This document shows, piece after piece, positions 19,401-28,828 of a stretch of 64,000 nucleotides of DNA. Each line of letters begins with the position of its first letter. Positions within the stretch are counted from its first letter, which is position 1. Source of the stretch: Larkinella terrae (GTDB lineage Bacteria > Bacteroidota > Bacteroidia > Cytophagales > Spirosomataceae); the NCBI RefSeq assembly GCF_009668025.1, contig NZ_WJXZ01000013.1:186001-250000 (forward strand). The letters run 5' to 3'. Position numbers and translations under genes: made by a program. The notes under the pieces were generated by a model. It worked only from the letters and a program-made list of their open reading frames with translations, did not search any database and was not told where the DNA came from.

Positions 19401-21365
19401 ATGGCTAAACACAAATCACCCAATCAACGACCGGTTCCGCGTCCAACCCCCGCTCCAGTTCCCGCAAGGCCGGTTTCCAGCCCGGAAAAACCTGCCCTCA
19501 AAGCCCCCCTTTCGCCCGTTCAGCCAGGCTACAAAATGTACCTCTGGCTCAGCCTGATCCTGCTGGCGATTTTTGTCATTTACGCCCTGGGCTTCAAAAA
19601 CGGCTTTGTGGACTGGGACGATTCGGAGTACGTTTTTGGTAATCAGTATATTCTCGAACCAACCGGCGCGAATATTCGAACGCTGTTGAAGTCGGTGGTG
19701 GCTTTGAATTATCACCCGCTAACAATGCTGTCGCTGGCAGCCAACTCGGCGGTTTTCGGGCCGGGAGCTACGTCGTTTATCGTCACCAACACCGTTATCC
19801 ATCTGCTGGATACCGCGTTGATTTTCTTTTTGGCTTATCGTTTAAGTCATAATAATCAGTGGGTTGGCCTTTTTGTTGCTGCGTTGTGGGGAATGCATCC
19901 CATGCATGTCGAGTCCGTTATCTGGGTTTCGGAGCGGAAAGACGTGCTTTATGCATTTTTCTTCCTGTCGGCCTGTCTGACTTACCTCCAGTACCGGAAA
20001 ACCGGCGGAAAAATCTGGTTGACTTTTACTTTTTTATTGTTTGTAGGATCATGTTTCGCTAAAGCGATGGCGGTTGTTTTGCCTTTTGTGTTGCTGCTGC
20101 TGATCGACTATTGGAAAGGTGGAAATCAGGAATTAACAAAGGTGCTGAAACCGACTGTACTGATCGAAAAAATACCATTTTTGCTGGTAGCGGTTTTCGT
20201 TGGTTTAATAGCGATGAATGTTCAGGCGGGGGGTGATTTTCACGGCTGGCTGTTCCGGATCGCGGAGAAAAAAGACGCCGTTGGTCAGGAACCGTTTGCC
20301 GCCCGCTGGCTGGTTTACGGCAGTTACGGGTTTATGATGTACCTCGTCAAACTGGTGGCGCCATTCCGGCTTTCGGCTTTTTACCCCTACCCCGAAAATG
20401 TCAAAAACATCGAACCCCAGCACTGGTTGGGACCCATTGTGTTTGGGCTGACTGTCGGGTTTGTAATCTGGCAACTCCTCACCGGCAAATCCGAGCGGCA
20501 GCGATTGGTAGTCTTTGGCATCGGCTTTTTCCTGATTACGATTATTCTGGTACTGCAATTCATGACGGTAGGGGCAGCTATTATGGCCGATCGGTACAGT
20601 TACCTCTCCTATTTTGGATTGATCTTCCTGATTGTCTATGGCTTATATCTACTAACCAATCAGTCAGCTTCGGCACTTCGGCTCTCTACCATTGGTCTTG
20701 GCTTCTTTGCGGTTTTGTGTTTTTACCTGACGGCCCGACAGGTTCGGGTTTGGAAAAATACGGAAACCCTCTGGCTGCATGCGCTGCAATTTTACCCCGA
20801 AAATGATCAGATACACGAAGGATTGGGGGATTATTACGGGAAAAATAACCGCATCGACGAAGCCATGCAGCAGTTTCAGGCGGCTGTTCAGAACGGCAGC
20901 AGCCGGTATCACTGCTACGAAGGGCTTGGCAATGCCTACGGCTTGAAAAATGACTTTCCAAAAGCATTGGAAATGTACGACCAGGCCATCCGAATGGATT
21001 CGACTAAGAGCGATGTTTACTACAATCGCGGCTTAACGTACAACAAAGTCAACCGGTTTCCGGATGCGCTGCGGGACTTTAACCGGGCCCTGCGGTTGGT
21101 TCCCGGGATAGATACGACCGTTTTGCCCGCCCGGGGTTTCACTTATCTGCAACTGAAAAAGTACAGAGAATCACTCGCCGATTACGACCGGTATCTGCGC
21201 ATAAAGCCCGACGATCCGACGGCTTTGCACAACCGGGGAGTCGACCGGTTTTACCTCGGCGACCGGACCGGCGCCCTGGCCGACATTCGCCGGGCGGTGG
21301 CCCTTAAACCGGACTACGAAGAAGCCAGGAACAATCTACGGCAACTGGAACAGGTGGGCCGGTAG
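19401..21365 (+). CDS. TMTC-like multi-pass membrane protein with C-terminal TPRs
   Basis: This is a 654-residue protein. A proline-rich cytosolic N-terminus (residues 1-45) precedes about ten membrane helices (50-450), beginning with YKMYLWLSLILLAIFVIYAL. The early loop has WDDSEYVFGNQYI and HPLTMLS, and the region GMHPMHVESVIWVSERKD is typical of TMTC/O-mannosyltransferase-like proteins (GT-C fold). The last 200 residues carry about five tetratricopeptide repeats (for example FPKALEMYDQAIRMD and YNRGLTYNK). Related proteins are proposed protein O-glycosyltransferases. The acceptor is unknown, though Bacteroidota perform general O-glycosylation. It is monocistronic. Confidence 0.85.
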   Translation: MAKHKSPNQRPVPRPTPAPVPARPVSSPEKPALKAPLSPVQPGYKMYLWLSLILLAIFVIYALGFKNGFVDWDDSEYVFGNQYILEPTGANIRTLLKSVVALNYHPLTMLSLAANSAVFGPGATSFIVTNTVIHLLDTALIFFLAYRLSHNNQWVGLFVAALWGMHPMHVESVIWVSERKDVLYAFFFLSACLTYLQYRKTGGKIWLTFTFLLFVGSCFAKAMAVVLPFVLLLLIDYWKGGNQELTKVLKPTVLIEKIPFLLVAVFVGLIAMNVQAGGDFHGWLFRIAEKKDAVGQEPFAARWLVYGSYGFMMYLVKLVAPFRLSAFYPYPENVKNIEPQHWLGPIVFGLTVGFVIWQLLTGKSERQRLVVFGIGFFLITIILVLQFMTVGAAIMADRYSYLSYFGLIFLIVYGLYLLTNQSASALRLSTIGLGFFAVLCFYLTARQVRVWKNTETLWLHALQFYPENDQIHEGLGDYYGKNNRIDEAMQQFQAAVQNGSSRYHCYEGLGNAYGLKNDFPKALEMYDQAIRMDSTKSDVYYNRGLTYNKVNRFPDALRDFNRALRLVPGIDTTVLPARGFTYLQLKKYRESLADYDRYLRIKPDDPTALHNRGVDRFYLGDRTGALADIRRAVALKPDYEEARNNLRQLEQVGR

Positions 21366-21409
21366 TCTTTTTTTGGTATATTTACTTACCAACACGCATT
21401 CAACGAGCA

Positions 21410-21991
21410 ATGGAAACGATTGATGTGCCGAATGAGGCTAAAAAAATTACGCCGAATTATGCCGGCTTTTCGATGAGCAAAACCGACTTTCTGGACTGGT
21501 CACCCGACGACGGTTTTGTTTACGAATGGTCGCACGGCGTGCTGGAACCCACCCACGGAATGAAACAGGACGAATTATACATTATCCAACGAATTACCCG
21601 ACGATTTACGCAAACCAGTTCTTATCAACAGTTTGCCGAGTTGGTTTCAGAAATCAATTGCTGGGTGACCGATCAACAGATGCGCCGACCTGATTTAGCC
21701 CTATATACGGCAGAACAAATTCGGGAAACTGCTTTGGGGCAGGACGTCATTCCGGCCTTTGTGATTGAAATCATTTCAGAATATGATGAGGTTCGGAAAG
21801 TGGAAAAAAAGCTGATTGAATACTTCCAGGCTGGCGTTCAGGTGGTTTGGCGTATTATCCCCGAAATAAAAACCGTTTCGGTTTATACTTCCCCCAAAAC
21901 AGTAACGATTTGTACGGATACTGACCTTATCTCTGCCGCGCCCGTGGTTCCTGACATGACGCTGACCGTCAATGAACTGTTTAAGATTTAA
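21410..21991 (+). CDS. Uma2-family putative restriction endonuclease-fold protein
   Basis: This is a 193-residue protein of the Uma2/DUF820 family. It has a PD-(D/E)XK-like core: RRPDLALYTAEQ supplies the aspartate and FVIEIISEYD...KVEKKLIEYFQAGV supplies the E-x-K part. The family is common in cyanobacteria and Cytophagales and has no settled function; activity as a nuclease is an inference from the fold. It may be co-transcribed with the PPOX gene that starts 20 bp downstream. Confidence 0.85.
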   Translation: METIDVPNEAKKITPNYAGFSMSKTDFLDWSPDDGFVYEWSHGVLEPTHGMKQDELYIIQRITRRFTQTSSYQQFAELVSEINCWVTDQQMRRPDLALYTAEQIRETALGQDVIPAFVIEIISEYDEVRKVEKKLIEYFQAGVQVVWRIIPEIKTVSVYTSPKTVTICTDTDLISAAPVVPDMTLTVNELFKI

Positions 21992-22011
21992 AAGAGTGAT
22001 TTCCTACTAAA

Positions 22012-22584
22012 ATGGGCAAATTTCACGATTCCATAAAATCTCCGCACCAGGCTTTTATCAAAAAACAGCACATTTTCTTCGTGAGTACGGCTCCGTTAAG
22101 TGCAGACGGTCGGGTTAATCTATCGCCCAAAGGTCTGGATTGCTTCCGGGTTCTGTCCGAAAACCGGGTTGGTTACATGGACCTGATTAGCAGCGGGAAT
22201 GAAACATCGGCGCATACGCTGGAAAATGGTCGCATCACCATCATGTTTTGTTCCTTTGAAGGCGCTCCCCTCATTTTGCGGTTATACGGAAAAGGCCGGG
22301 CAGTTTTACCGGATTCGAAAGAATGGTCGGAACTTGCTCCGAATTTTACGATTTACCCGAGTACCCGCCAACTAATCATTGCCGAAATTGATCTGGTGCA
22401 AACTTCCTGCGGTTTTGGCGTTCCACTGTTCGACTATGCCGGTGAGCGCGACATTCACTTTGACTGGGCCGCGAAAAAAGGAGAAAAGGGTCTTCAGGAG
22501 TACATGGAAGAAAAAAACCTGACGAGTCTCGACGGTTTACCAACGGACCTGGGTTTACAAAAACCGGCCAAACTACTTCATTAA
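22012..22584 (+). CDS. Pyridoxamine 5'-phosphate oxidase-family protein
   Basis: This is a 190-residue split-barrel flavin-binding protein. It begins GKFHDSIKSPHQAFIKKQ, with VSTAPLSADGRVNLSPKG and YMDLISSGNETSAHTLENG typical of the PPOX group related to FMN-dependent nitroreductase-like proteins. The true PdxH residues are not all evident, so it should not be called pyridoxal synthesis. It overlaps the convergent T9SS gene by 12 bp at the 3' end. Confidence 0.85.
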   Translation: MGKFHDSIKSPHQAFIKKQHIFFVSTAPLSADGRVNLSPKGLDCFRVLSENRVGYMDLISSGNETSAHTLENGRITIMFCSFEGAPLILRLYGKGRAVLPDSKEWSELAPNFTIYPSTRQLIIAEIDLVQTSCGFGVPLFDYAGERDIHFDWAAKKGEKGLQEYMEEKNLTSLDGLPTDLGLQKPAKLLH

Positions 22585-23757
22585 AATCACCGCCCCCCGC
22601 TTTTGTGATCGCTCCCCGGTTCGTTTTTCCAGATCCAGAACGTAGGAATACGTACCGGGCGGCAGGTTCTGATCGCGCTGCTTGCCATCCCAACCGGTAA
22701 TCGTATCTTCGGTCTGAAAAACCACTTCTCCCCACCGATTAAATACCGTGAGTCGGGCGGTGCCACTGAGGAGTCCTTTTAGCTGAAACCGGTCGTTAAT
22801 TCCGTCGGCATTGGGGCTAAAGGCTTCGGGCAAAAACACGGTCGAATCCGGGACCGGCAATGGATCGGGCGGTTTCGGTGGCGTATAACAAACTTCAGCT
22901 GAGGGAGTTGCCAGCAAACACGAATCGGCCAGCACCAGTCGGAAGCAGGCGGATTTCGAGGTGTCGGCTTCTATGTTAATCGTCGCACTGACAGCATCCG
23001 AACGCTGATTGGTTCTAACGTACGCTCCATTTGCCGACCGCTGTTCAACCCAATAGCGATTCCCATTCGGATTGCTGATTGATAAGGCAAGAGTGGTTGC
23101 ACCGGCTGGCTGCACATTATCGATTACGGGCGGGATGGCTTTCGTATCGGGCCGAAACATGACCTGCGTTGTCCCACCGCAATTCCCGTAGAGGTGTACA
23201 CCTTTAACAAAAATAATCCGCTGACTATCATCCGGATATGTATGGACGCCAATCGGAGTCTTTCCGTCGAGCTGTTCACGGGTTCCATCGCCCCATTCGA
23301 CCGTGTACCAATCGTACTGGTATTCAGCGGCTTTCGGAATTTTGAGAATGAGACGCGTTAGGCAAGGTTCCAGTACGACCTGAGGTTGCAGCGTGTCGTA
23401 AACCTGGACAATGGCACAGGCCCGGAGTTGCCGCCCATCCTGCTCGGAATATTGAAGAACCCGGAAAAGTCCGGGCTTGGTATAAGTGAAAACCGAATCG
23501 CTGACCAGTTCGGAATCTTTTACTGCACCTCCGTGGTAATCAAACACATAGCGAACATTCTTTACATTGGTTAAACCGCTGGTGGCTTTAACTTTGAGTG
23601 GCAGACACCCAACGCCAATGTTTATCTGAAGAGCCCCGGTAAACTGACCGGGAGAAGGGGTGCACTGATCCTGAGCAAAACCGGAGAATGAAAGCAGACT
23701 AAAAAAAACGACGCACGAAATCCCGAAAAAATACTCCACCTTCGCGCGTCCCATCAA
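22573..23757 (-). CDS. Secreted protein with gliding-motility C-terminal (T9SS type B) domain
   Basis: This is a 394-residue protein with a signal peptide (EYFFGISCVVFFSLLSFSGFAQ; start at M1 or M2). The middle holds PKD-like beta domains (VRYVFDYHGGAVKDSELV, WYTVEWGDGT). The C-terminal 90 residues, FLPEAFSPNADGINDRF...LTVFNRWGEVVFQTED...GWDGKQ...GTYSYVLDL, are the CHU_C type B sorting domain used by the type IX secretion system. It is therefore a surface or secreted protein. Its neighbours (Gfo/Idh, GMC) are on the same strand, 14 bp upstream. Confidence 0.93.
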   Translation of the reverse strand: MMGRAKVEYFFGISCVVFFSLLSFSGFAQDQCTPSPGQFTGALQINIGVGCLPLKVKATSGLTNVKNVRYVFDYHGGAVKDSELVSDSVFTYTKPGLFRVLQYSEQDGRQLRACAIVQVYDTLQPQVVLEPCLTRLILKIPKAAEYQYDWYTVEWGDGTREQLDGKTPIGVHTYPDDSQRIIFVKGVHLYGNCGGTTQVMFRPDTKAIPPVIDNVQPAGATTLALSISNPNGNRYWVEQRSANGAYVRTNQRSDAVSATINIEADTSKSACFRLVLADSCLLATPSAEVCYTPPKPPDPLPVPDSTVFLPEAFSPNADGINDRFQLKGLLSGTARLTVFNRWGEVVFQTEDTITGWDGKQRDQNLPPGTYSYVLDLEKRTGERSQKRGAVILMK

Positions 23758-23771
23758 ACAGAAGATTAAAA

Positions 23772-24863
23772 TTAGGTCAACTTCACGGACTGACCGGATT
23801 TTGCTGCCCGGTAAATCGCTTCCACAATCCGAATATCACGCAGTCCTTCCTCTCCGGGCGCAATCAATGGTTTGTTGTTCATGATTGCATTGGCGTCATC
23901 GTCCATTTGCAGGGCCTGTTGCCGGGGCACTTCATACGGATGCTGAATTTTTACTCCTCCCGAAGCCTCGCCGTTCTGGCCGTTATAGGCAGAATACGGT
24001 TCCATTTTCAAGAAACCCTTTTCTCCGGTCACATGAAGGAAATTCATGTTCATGCCGTAGCTGGTTTGCACAGCAGCCCGCGCCCCGCTTGGAAATACCA
24101 GTTGAGCCATCGTGGTTTCGTCCAGACCATCCTTGTACACATCAAGCCGGGTTGTATACTGTTGGGCTGTCAGCGAAATGGGTTCTTCGCCCGTTGCCAG
24201 CCGCGCGCCCTGCAACACGTAAACGCCCATGTCGTACATTACCCCACCGCCCATTTCCTTTTTCTGCTTCCAGTGGTTCGTCCGGGCATCGTAGTATCCC
24301 GCTGAGCAGCTCACCATTTTGATTTTGCCGATCTTGCCTTCCCGCAGAAACTTGATGTATTCCTGCGTATTAGGCTCATGCTGAAGACGATAACCAACGG
24401 CCAGCAGTCGCTTGTTCTGCTTACAGGCATCGATCATTGCCTGGCATTCTTTCTCCGTAACGGCCATCGGTTTTTCCACCCAGACGTGTTTGCCCGCCTT
24501 AGCCGCCCGCACAACGTATTCGCGGTGCATCGACGGCGGCAAAACAACGTAGACGACGTCAATGTCCGGATTATTGGCAATTTTGTCGAAGTTCTCGTAA
24601 TTGTACACATTCTTTTCGGGAATGTTGTACTTCTTTATCCAGGTCTCGGCTTTCGAAGGCGTACCCGTTACAATGCCGGCCAGGTAGCAATTTTTGGTCT
24701 GTTGCAGAGCCGGAGCCAGCAGGTCCGTGCTGTAATAACCCAGCCCGACCAACGCCACGCCAAGGCGCTCTTTCTTTTGAGATTGCGCAATCGCCAGGGG
24801 CGAAAAAGCCAGCGAAGACGCAATCAAACCGGATTGTTGGAGAAAAAAACGCCGGGAAGCCAT
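23772..24863 (-). CDS. Gfo/Idh/MocA-family oxidoreductase, Tat-exported
   Basis: This is a 363-residue protein. The N-terminus MASRRFFLQQSGLIASSLAF has a twin-arginine motif and hydrophobic stretch, so export by Tat is predicted. The Rossmann motif VALVGLGYYSTDLLAPAL and the sugar dehydrogenase signature WVEKPMAVT (E-K-P) are intact. It resembles glucose-fructose oxidoreductase. It is the third gene on this strand after GMC and subunit-3-like genes; together they suggest periplasmic oxidation of sugars or polyols. Confidence 0.9.
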   Translation of the reverse strand: MASRRFFLQQSGLIASSLAFSPLAIAQSQKKERLGVALVGLGYYSTDLLAPALQQTKNCYLAGIVTGTPSKAETWIKKYNIPEKNVYNYENFDKIANNPDIDVVYVVLPPSMHREYVVRAAKAGKHVWVEKPMAVTEKECQAMIDACKQNKRLLAVGYRLQHEPNTQEYIKFLREGKIGKIKMVSCSAGYYDARTNHWKQKKEMGGGVMYDMGVYVLQGARLATGEEPISLTAQQYTTRLDVYKDGLDETTMAQLVFPSGARAAVQTSYGMNMNFLHVTGEKGFLKMEPYSAYNGQNGEASGGVKIQHPYEVPRQQALQMDDDANAIMNNKPLIAPGEEGLRDIRIVEAIYRAAKSGQSVKLT

Positions 24864-24882
24864 AAGTGAAAATTAAATTAAT

Positions 24883-24943
24883 AATGAACAATTAACAATG
24901 AAAATGAACTTGAGCGGCAGCCATTCATTGTTAATTGTTCATT
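24883..24943. repeat. Perfect AT-rich inverted repeat (AATGAACAATTAACAATGA)
   Basis: The 19-nt arms at 24883-24901 and 24925-24943 are perfect complements with a 23-nt loop. It sits between the Gfo/Idh start and the subunit-3-like gene end, belonging to the same family as 6810, 18113 and 28829. Confidence 0.85.
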
Positions 24944-24953
24944 GTAAATTCAT

Positions 24954-25580
24954 TTACTCCTCGTAACTCAAATTGTATTGCTTCAACACATCGGCGGGGA
25001 CGCCTTCCCATTGGTTGGGGGTGTTGCCGACGTAGCCGAGGTCGGCGATGCCCATCTTGCTGGTGAAAAAACCGGTGGCTACCAGGCCGCGCATGGAATT
25101 GAAAAACGCGACTCCCTGCGACATCTCCGGTTTTGCTTTGGCCGGATAAGCGATTTCGTCGATGATCTCAATTTGCTGGGCTTTCAGGCAATCGGCAAAT
25201 TTCTTGTCGAAGCGCTTCATGCACACGTTGTCGAGCCACCGCAACCCACCGCGAATCGGCGTCTGCCACTGGGGTTGGTCTTTCATCATGAACTCGATGA
25301 ATGCCGGGGTTCCGGCCTGCGAAGCGCTGCCGGATTTGGCATCGGCCGGAATGATAATGTCTCCCAGAATGGTTACGGTTTTCAGCTCGTGGGGCGTGAA
25401 AAACTTGTCCGCATTCAGTTTGGCATCCCGTTCCGCTTCAAACTTCTGCCGACCGCCGGGAACTTTCAGCGGTTTGACATCGGGCGGGGTAATCGACTCG
25501 GCAGCAGCGATCTGCGGGTTCATCCCGGCAAATCCAAGGCTACTCAAGGTTATGGCTTTGAGAGAATCTCTGCGTTTCAT
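24954..25580 (-). CDS. Gluconate 2-dehydrogenase subunit 3-family protein, Tat signal
   Basis: This is a 208-residue protein starting MKRRDSLKAITLSSLGFAG, a twin-arginine signal. The body contains FFTPHELKTVTILGDIIIPADAKSGSASQAGTPAFIEF (shown in part: LGDIIIPADAKSGSASQAG), the hallmark of the small subunit of membrane-bound FAD dehydrogenases. It normally pairs with a GMC catalytic subunit, which lies directly upstream on the same strand (25691-27433). The large subunit lacks its own export signal, so the pair is probably exported together. Confidence 0.9.
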   Translation of the reverse strand: MKRRDSLKAITLSSLGFAGMNPQIAAAESITPPDVKPLKVPGGRQKFEAERDAKLNADKFFTPHELKTVTILGDIIIPADAKSGSASQAGTPAFIEFMMKDQPQWQTPIRGGLRWLDNVCMKRFDKKFADCLKAQQIEIIDEIAYPAKAKPEMSQGVAFFNSMRGLVATGFFTSKMGIADLGYVGNTPNQWEGVPADVLKQYNLSYEE

Positions 25581-25610
25581 AGTCTGAGATTTTCTCCGCT
25601 TAACTCTTAT

Positions 25611-25671
25611 TTTCTCTGCTTAACTCTGCGAAAAAGCTTTTAAAATTGTTTCGCAGAGTTAAGCAGAGAAA
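25611..25671. repeat. Perfect 23-bp palindrome (TTTCTCTGCTTAACTCTGCGAAA)
   Basis: The left arm 25611-25633 and right arm 25649-25671 are perfect complements around a 15-nt loop. A degenerate extra half-copy (TTTCTCCGCTTAACTCTTA) lies just upstream at 25591-25609, and another relative (CTCCGCTTAACTCCGCGAAA) is at 54619-54638. The element sits between GMC and subunit-3-like genes and could attenuate or process the transcript. Confidence 0.85.
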
Positions 25672-25690
25672 AAGGAGTTGAGCAGAGGGT

Positions 25691-27433
25691 TTAGATATTC
25701 TTCTGTTTTACCTGATCGATGATGTAGTCGGAAGTCCGCCAGGAGTTGGCCAGGATCGTCCACGTTACGTTTTTATCACCTTGTGACGGGAAAGCCGCAG
25801 CATCCACGATGAACAGGTTTTTCACGTCGTGGGCCTGCGAGTATTTGTTCAGCACCGAGTTTTTCGGGTCATTACCCATCCGCGCCGTACCGATTTCGTG
25901 GATAATCTTACCGGGGGCTTCCAGACCGTAGTTGGTTTCCGGACCCGGTTTTTTACCCAGCGGAATACCGCCCATCGCGTGGATAATTTCCTCGAAGGTA
26001 TCCTGCATGTGCTTGGCCTGCCTGATTTCGGCATCCGCCCATTTGTAGTTGAAACGCAGGGTTGGAATACCGTATTTATCAACCGTGTTCGGGTCAATTT
26101 CGCAGTAGTTGCTTTCCAGTGGGACGGGTTCTCCGCGACCGGCCATCCCGATATTGGCACCGTAGAACCGGCGGAAGTCGTCTTTCAGACTGGCACCGTA
26201 ACCGCCCGCTTCTTTCGGTTTTCCGTCACGACCCGGCACGAGGCTGTTGCGGCCTTCCATGCCGAAACCGAAACCGTACATCGGCATTCCCATACCGCCA
26301 CCGTATTCGATGTGATAACCGCGTGGGAAATCCAGTTTTTTGTTATCCAGCCACCATGGCGAGTAGACGTGCGCACCGCCCACGCCATCTTCGTTGTACC
26401 GCTTCCGATCCATCAGTGCCGGAATGAAAGCTCCGCGCGATGCACCGGTTGAATCGTTGAGGTATTTACCCACAACACCGCTGGAATTGGCCAGACCGTT
26501 GGAGAAACGGGCCGACTTGGAGTTGAGGAGCAATCGGGCGGTTTCGCAGGTACTGGCGGCCAGAACGACCACTTTCCCCATCACCGACTGTTCTGTCATG
26601 GTAGGTACATCGACGTACGATACGCCGTTTGCCAGACCGGTTTTGGAGTCGGTAAGGACTTCCCGGCACATGGCACCATTAATCAGCGTAACCCGACCGG
26701 TTTTTACGGCCGGAATACACAAAACCGATGACGACGAGAAGTCAGCATACGCCTGACAGGCCCGACCGCACTGCGAACAGTAGAAACACCCACCACGATC
26801 GTGAATGGGCTTGGTCAGGATGGAAAGCCGCGACGGAATTACCGGCACGCCAATGCTTTTCCCGGCCTTTTTGATCATTATTTCGTGAAGACGCATTTTG
26901 GGTGGCGGCAAAAACCGACCATCCGGAGCGTCCCGCAGCCCTTCTTTTGAACCAAAAACCCCAATCAGATCGTCCACTTTATCGTAATAGGGCGACAGGT
27001 CTTCGTAACCGATTGGCCAGTCTTCACCAATCCCGGTCAGACTTCTCCGTTTAAAATCATCCGGACCCATCCGCAGCGAAATACGGCCCCAGTGGTTTGT
27101 TCTGCCACCGAGCATCCGCGAACGAAACCAGTGGAATTCAGTGCCTTTCACGGCAGAATACGGTTCACCTTCAATTTCCCAACCACCCCAGGCGGCATCG
27201 AAATCACCAAATGCGCGGGTGGTTCCGGCACCCCGGCGTGGCGATTCATAAGGCCATTTAAGCTGATTAATATATTTAGGATCGGCAGGATCAAAATAAC
27301 CACCGGCTTCAAGCAAGGCCACGGTGGCGCCAGCTTTGGAAAGTTGATAAGCCGCCATTCCGCCCCCGGCTCCTGAGCCAACAATGACAACGTCGTAAAC
27401 TTTCGCTGCCTTTTTTATTTGTGGAACATCCAT
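25691..27433 (-). CDS. GMC-family FAD oxidoreductase (gluconate/sorbitol dehydrogenase-like large subunit)
   Basis: This protein is 580 residues from the ATG at 27433; a GTG at 27460 would add nine residues. The FAD-binding motif DVVIVGSGAGGGMAAYQLSKAG is near the N-terminus (shown as VIVGSGAGGGMAAYQL). The C-terminal GMC domain contains HEIGTARMG and the final NVTWTILANSWR. Four cysteines in CFYCSQCGRACQ resemble the metal- or cluster-like insertion seen in membrane gluconate dehydrogenase large subunits. It pairs with the subunit-3-like gene downstream. Electron acceptor, usually a cytochrome c, is not encoded in the window. Confidence 0.9.
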   Translation of the reverse strand: MDVPQIKKAAKVYDVVIVGSGAGGGMAAYQLSKAGATVALLEAGGYFDPADPKYINQLKWPYESPRRGAGTTRAFGDFDAAWGGWEIEGEPYSAVKGTEFHWFRSRMLGGRTNHWGRISLRMGPDDFKRRSLTGIGEDWPIGYEDLSPYYDKVDDLIGVFGSKEGLRDAPDGRFLPPPKMRLHEIMIKKAGKSIGVPVIPSRLSILTKPIHDRGGCFYCSQCGRACQAYADFSSSSVLCIPAVKTGRVTLINGAMCREVLTDSKTGLANGVSYVDVPTMTEQSVMGKVVVLAASTCETARLLLNSKSARFSNGLANSSGVVGKYLNDSTGASRGAFIPALMDRKRYNEDGVGGAHVYSPWWLDNKKLDFPRGYHIEYGGGMGMPMYGFGFGMEGRNSLVPGRDGKPKEAGGYGASLKDDFRRFYGANIGMAGRGEPVPLESNYCEIDPNTVDKYGIPTLRFNYKWADAEIRQAKHMQDTFEEIIHAMGGIPLGKKPGPETNYGLEAPGKIIHEIGTARMGNDPKNSVLNKYSQAHDVKNLFIVDAAAFPSQGDKNVTWTILANSWRTSDYIIDQVKQKNI

Positions 27434-27577
27434 TGAATTTTGGTTTAGTGAGTAGGTCACTGTAACGTTTTACGTAAATAAGCTGCTAAAAGTAATACCG
27501 AATGGGTTAAATATCCATTTTTTTATCAGAAAAGCAAATATTCTCTTTAGTAATTACTTCTAAACCAATGATGAAGA

Positions 27578-28816
27578 CTATGGCAATTGCCCGATTTTTT
27601 TCTGCAGCAGCAGCTTTTCAGCCGAAGAAGAGGTCAGGTGAATGGCCTGGTTGTAGTGCTGACGGGCGAGGTCGGTCTGGTGAAGCTGCGCGTAAAAGTC
27701 GCCCAGAATAGCGTGGTAATACTGGTTAGATGCCAGTTCTATAATTTTCAAAACTGCCCGCAAAGCTTCCTTTGGTCCTTCGACTTCCGCCAGCGCCACC
27801 GCCCGGTTCAGAGCAACGACCGGGCTGGGTTTCCGTAGCAGCAGGAGATCATAGTACCAGAGAATGTCAGTCCACCTCGTTGCGGCATAGGTAGGCGCCA
27901 TGCAATGCTGCAGCGCAATGATGGCTTCGAGGTGATATTCAGTCAGTTCGCTGCCTTCCGCCGATTGCGACAATTGCTGTTTGCCGCGCGTAATCAGCGC
28001 CCGATTCCATTTGGTCCGGTCCTGGTCTTTTACCAGAATAATGCCACCGTCGGCATTCATCCGGGCGTCGAACCGGGCTACCTGAAAACACATAAGCGCG
28101 AGCAGGGCGTGAGCCGCCGGGGTGGTGGTTTGCGGGTTTTGGGTGAGTAAAAACCCCAGTCGCATGGCTTCTTCGCACAAATCCTGCCGAATGAGCGTAT
28201 TCGGATGTGAGGAATTATACCCTTCGTTAAACAGAAGATAAATACTTTTCAAAACCGCAGCGACGCGAACCGGTAATTGCGGGCCGGTCGGCACTTCCAG
28301 CCGGATTTCGCTCGAACGGATCTTTTCTTTCGCCCGGTAAAGCCGCTTGGCAATGGTTTCTTCGTTGGTGAGAAAGGCATTGGCAATTTCCCGCGCGTTC
28401 AAACCGCACAGGATTTTCAGACACAGCGCCACCTGCGACTCGAATGGCAGCGACGGATGGCAACAGGCAAACAGCATCCGCAACTGACTGTCAATCACCT
28501 CCTCCTCTTCAAAAAACCGCTCTACCTGTTGTTCTACCTGACTTTCAAGAATCAATTCGCCACTGATTTGACGGAACAACTTTTCGCGACGAATTACATC
28601 CAGAGCCTTGTTTTTTGCCACCCGGTACAGCCAGGCCGAAGGGTGTTCGGGAATGCCCTGAAACGGCCAGCTCCGCAGCGCCTGAACCATCGCATCCTGC
28701 ACAATATCCTCCGCCAGTTCGATGCGATCAAAACCCAGCATCGTTGCCAACACCGAAACCATCCGGCCCGCTTCGTGCCGGAAAAGATGTGCAACAAGCT
28801 GGTTGGAATCGGACAT
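27578..28816 (-). CDS. ECF sigma factor of the ECF42/DUF6596 type
   Basis: This is a 412-residue protein. Sigma region 2 occupies about 1-85 (LAEDIVQDAMVQALRSWPF, WLYRVAKNKALDVIRR), with sigma 4 around 110-170 (LCLKILCGLNAREIANAF). The remaining 230 residues are a C-terminal TPR-like extension (DUF6596; ALNRAVALAEVEGPKEAL, HAILGDFYAQLHQTDLARQH). This architecture is ECF42, which has no classical anti-sigma factor; the extension is required for activity in the studied case. The partner DGPF/YCII protein is directly upstream, as usual. Confidence 0.93.
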   Translation of the reverse strand: MSDSNQLVAHLFRHEAGRMVSVLATMLGFDRIELAEDIVQDAMVQALRSWPFQGIPEHPSAWLYRVAKNKALDVIRREKLFRQISGELILESQVEQQVERFFEEEEVIDSQLRMLFACCHPSLPFESQVALCLKILCGLNAREIANAFLTNEETIAKRLYRAKEKIRSSEIRLEVPTGPQLPVRVAAVLKSIYLLFNEGYNSSHPNTLIRQDLCEEAMRLGFLLTQNPQTTTPAAHALLALMCFQVARFDARMNADGGIILVKDQDRTKWNRALITRGKQQLSQSAEGSELTEYHLEAIIALQHCMAPTYAATRWTDILWYYDLLLLRKPSPVVALNRAVALAEVEGPKEALRAVLKIIELASNQYYHAILGDFYAQLHQTDLARQHYNQAIHLTSSSAEKLLLQKKIGQLP

Positions 28817-28828
28817 AAATAAAATGAT

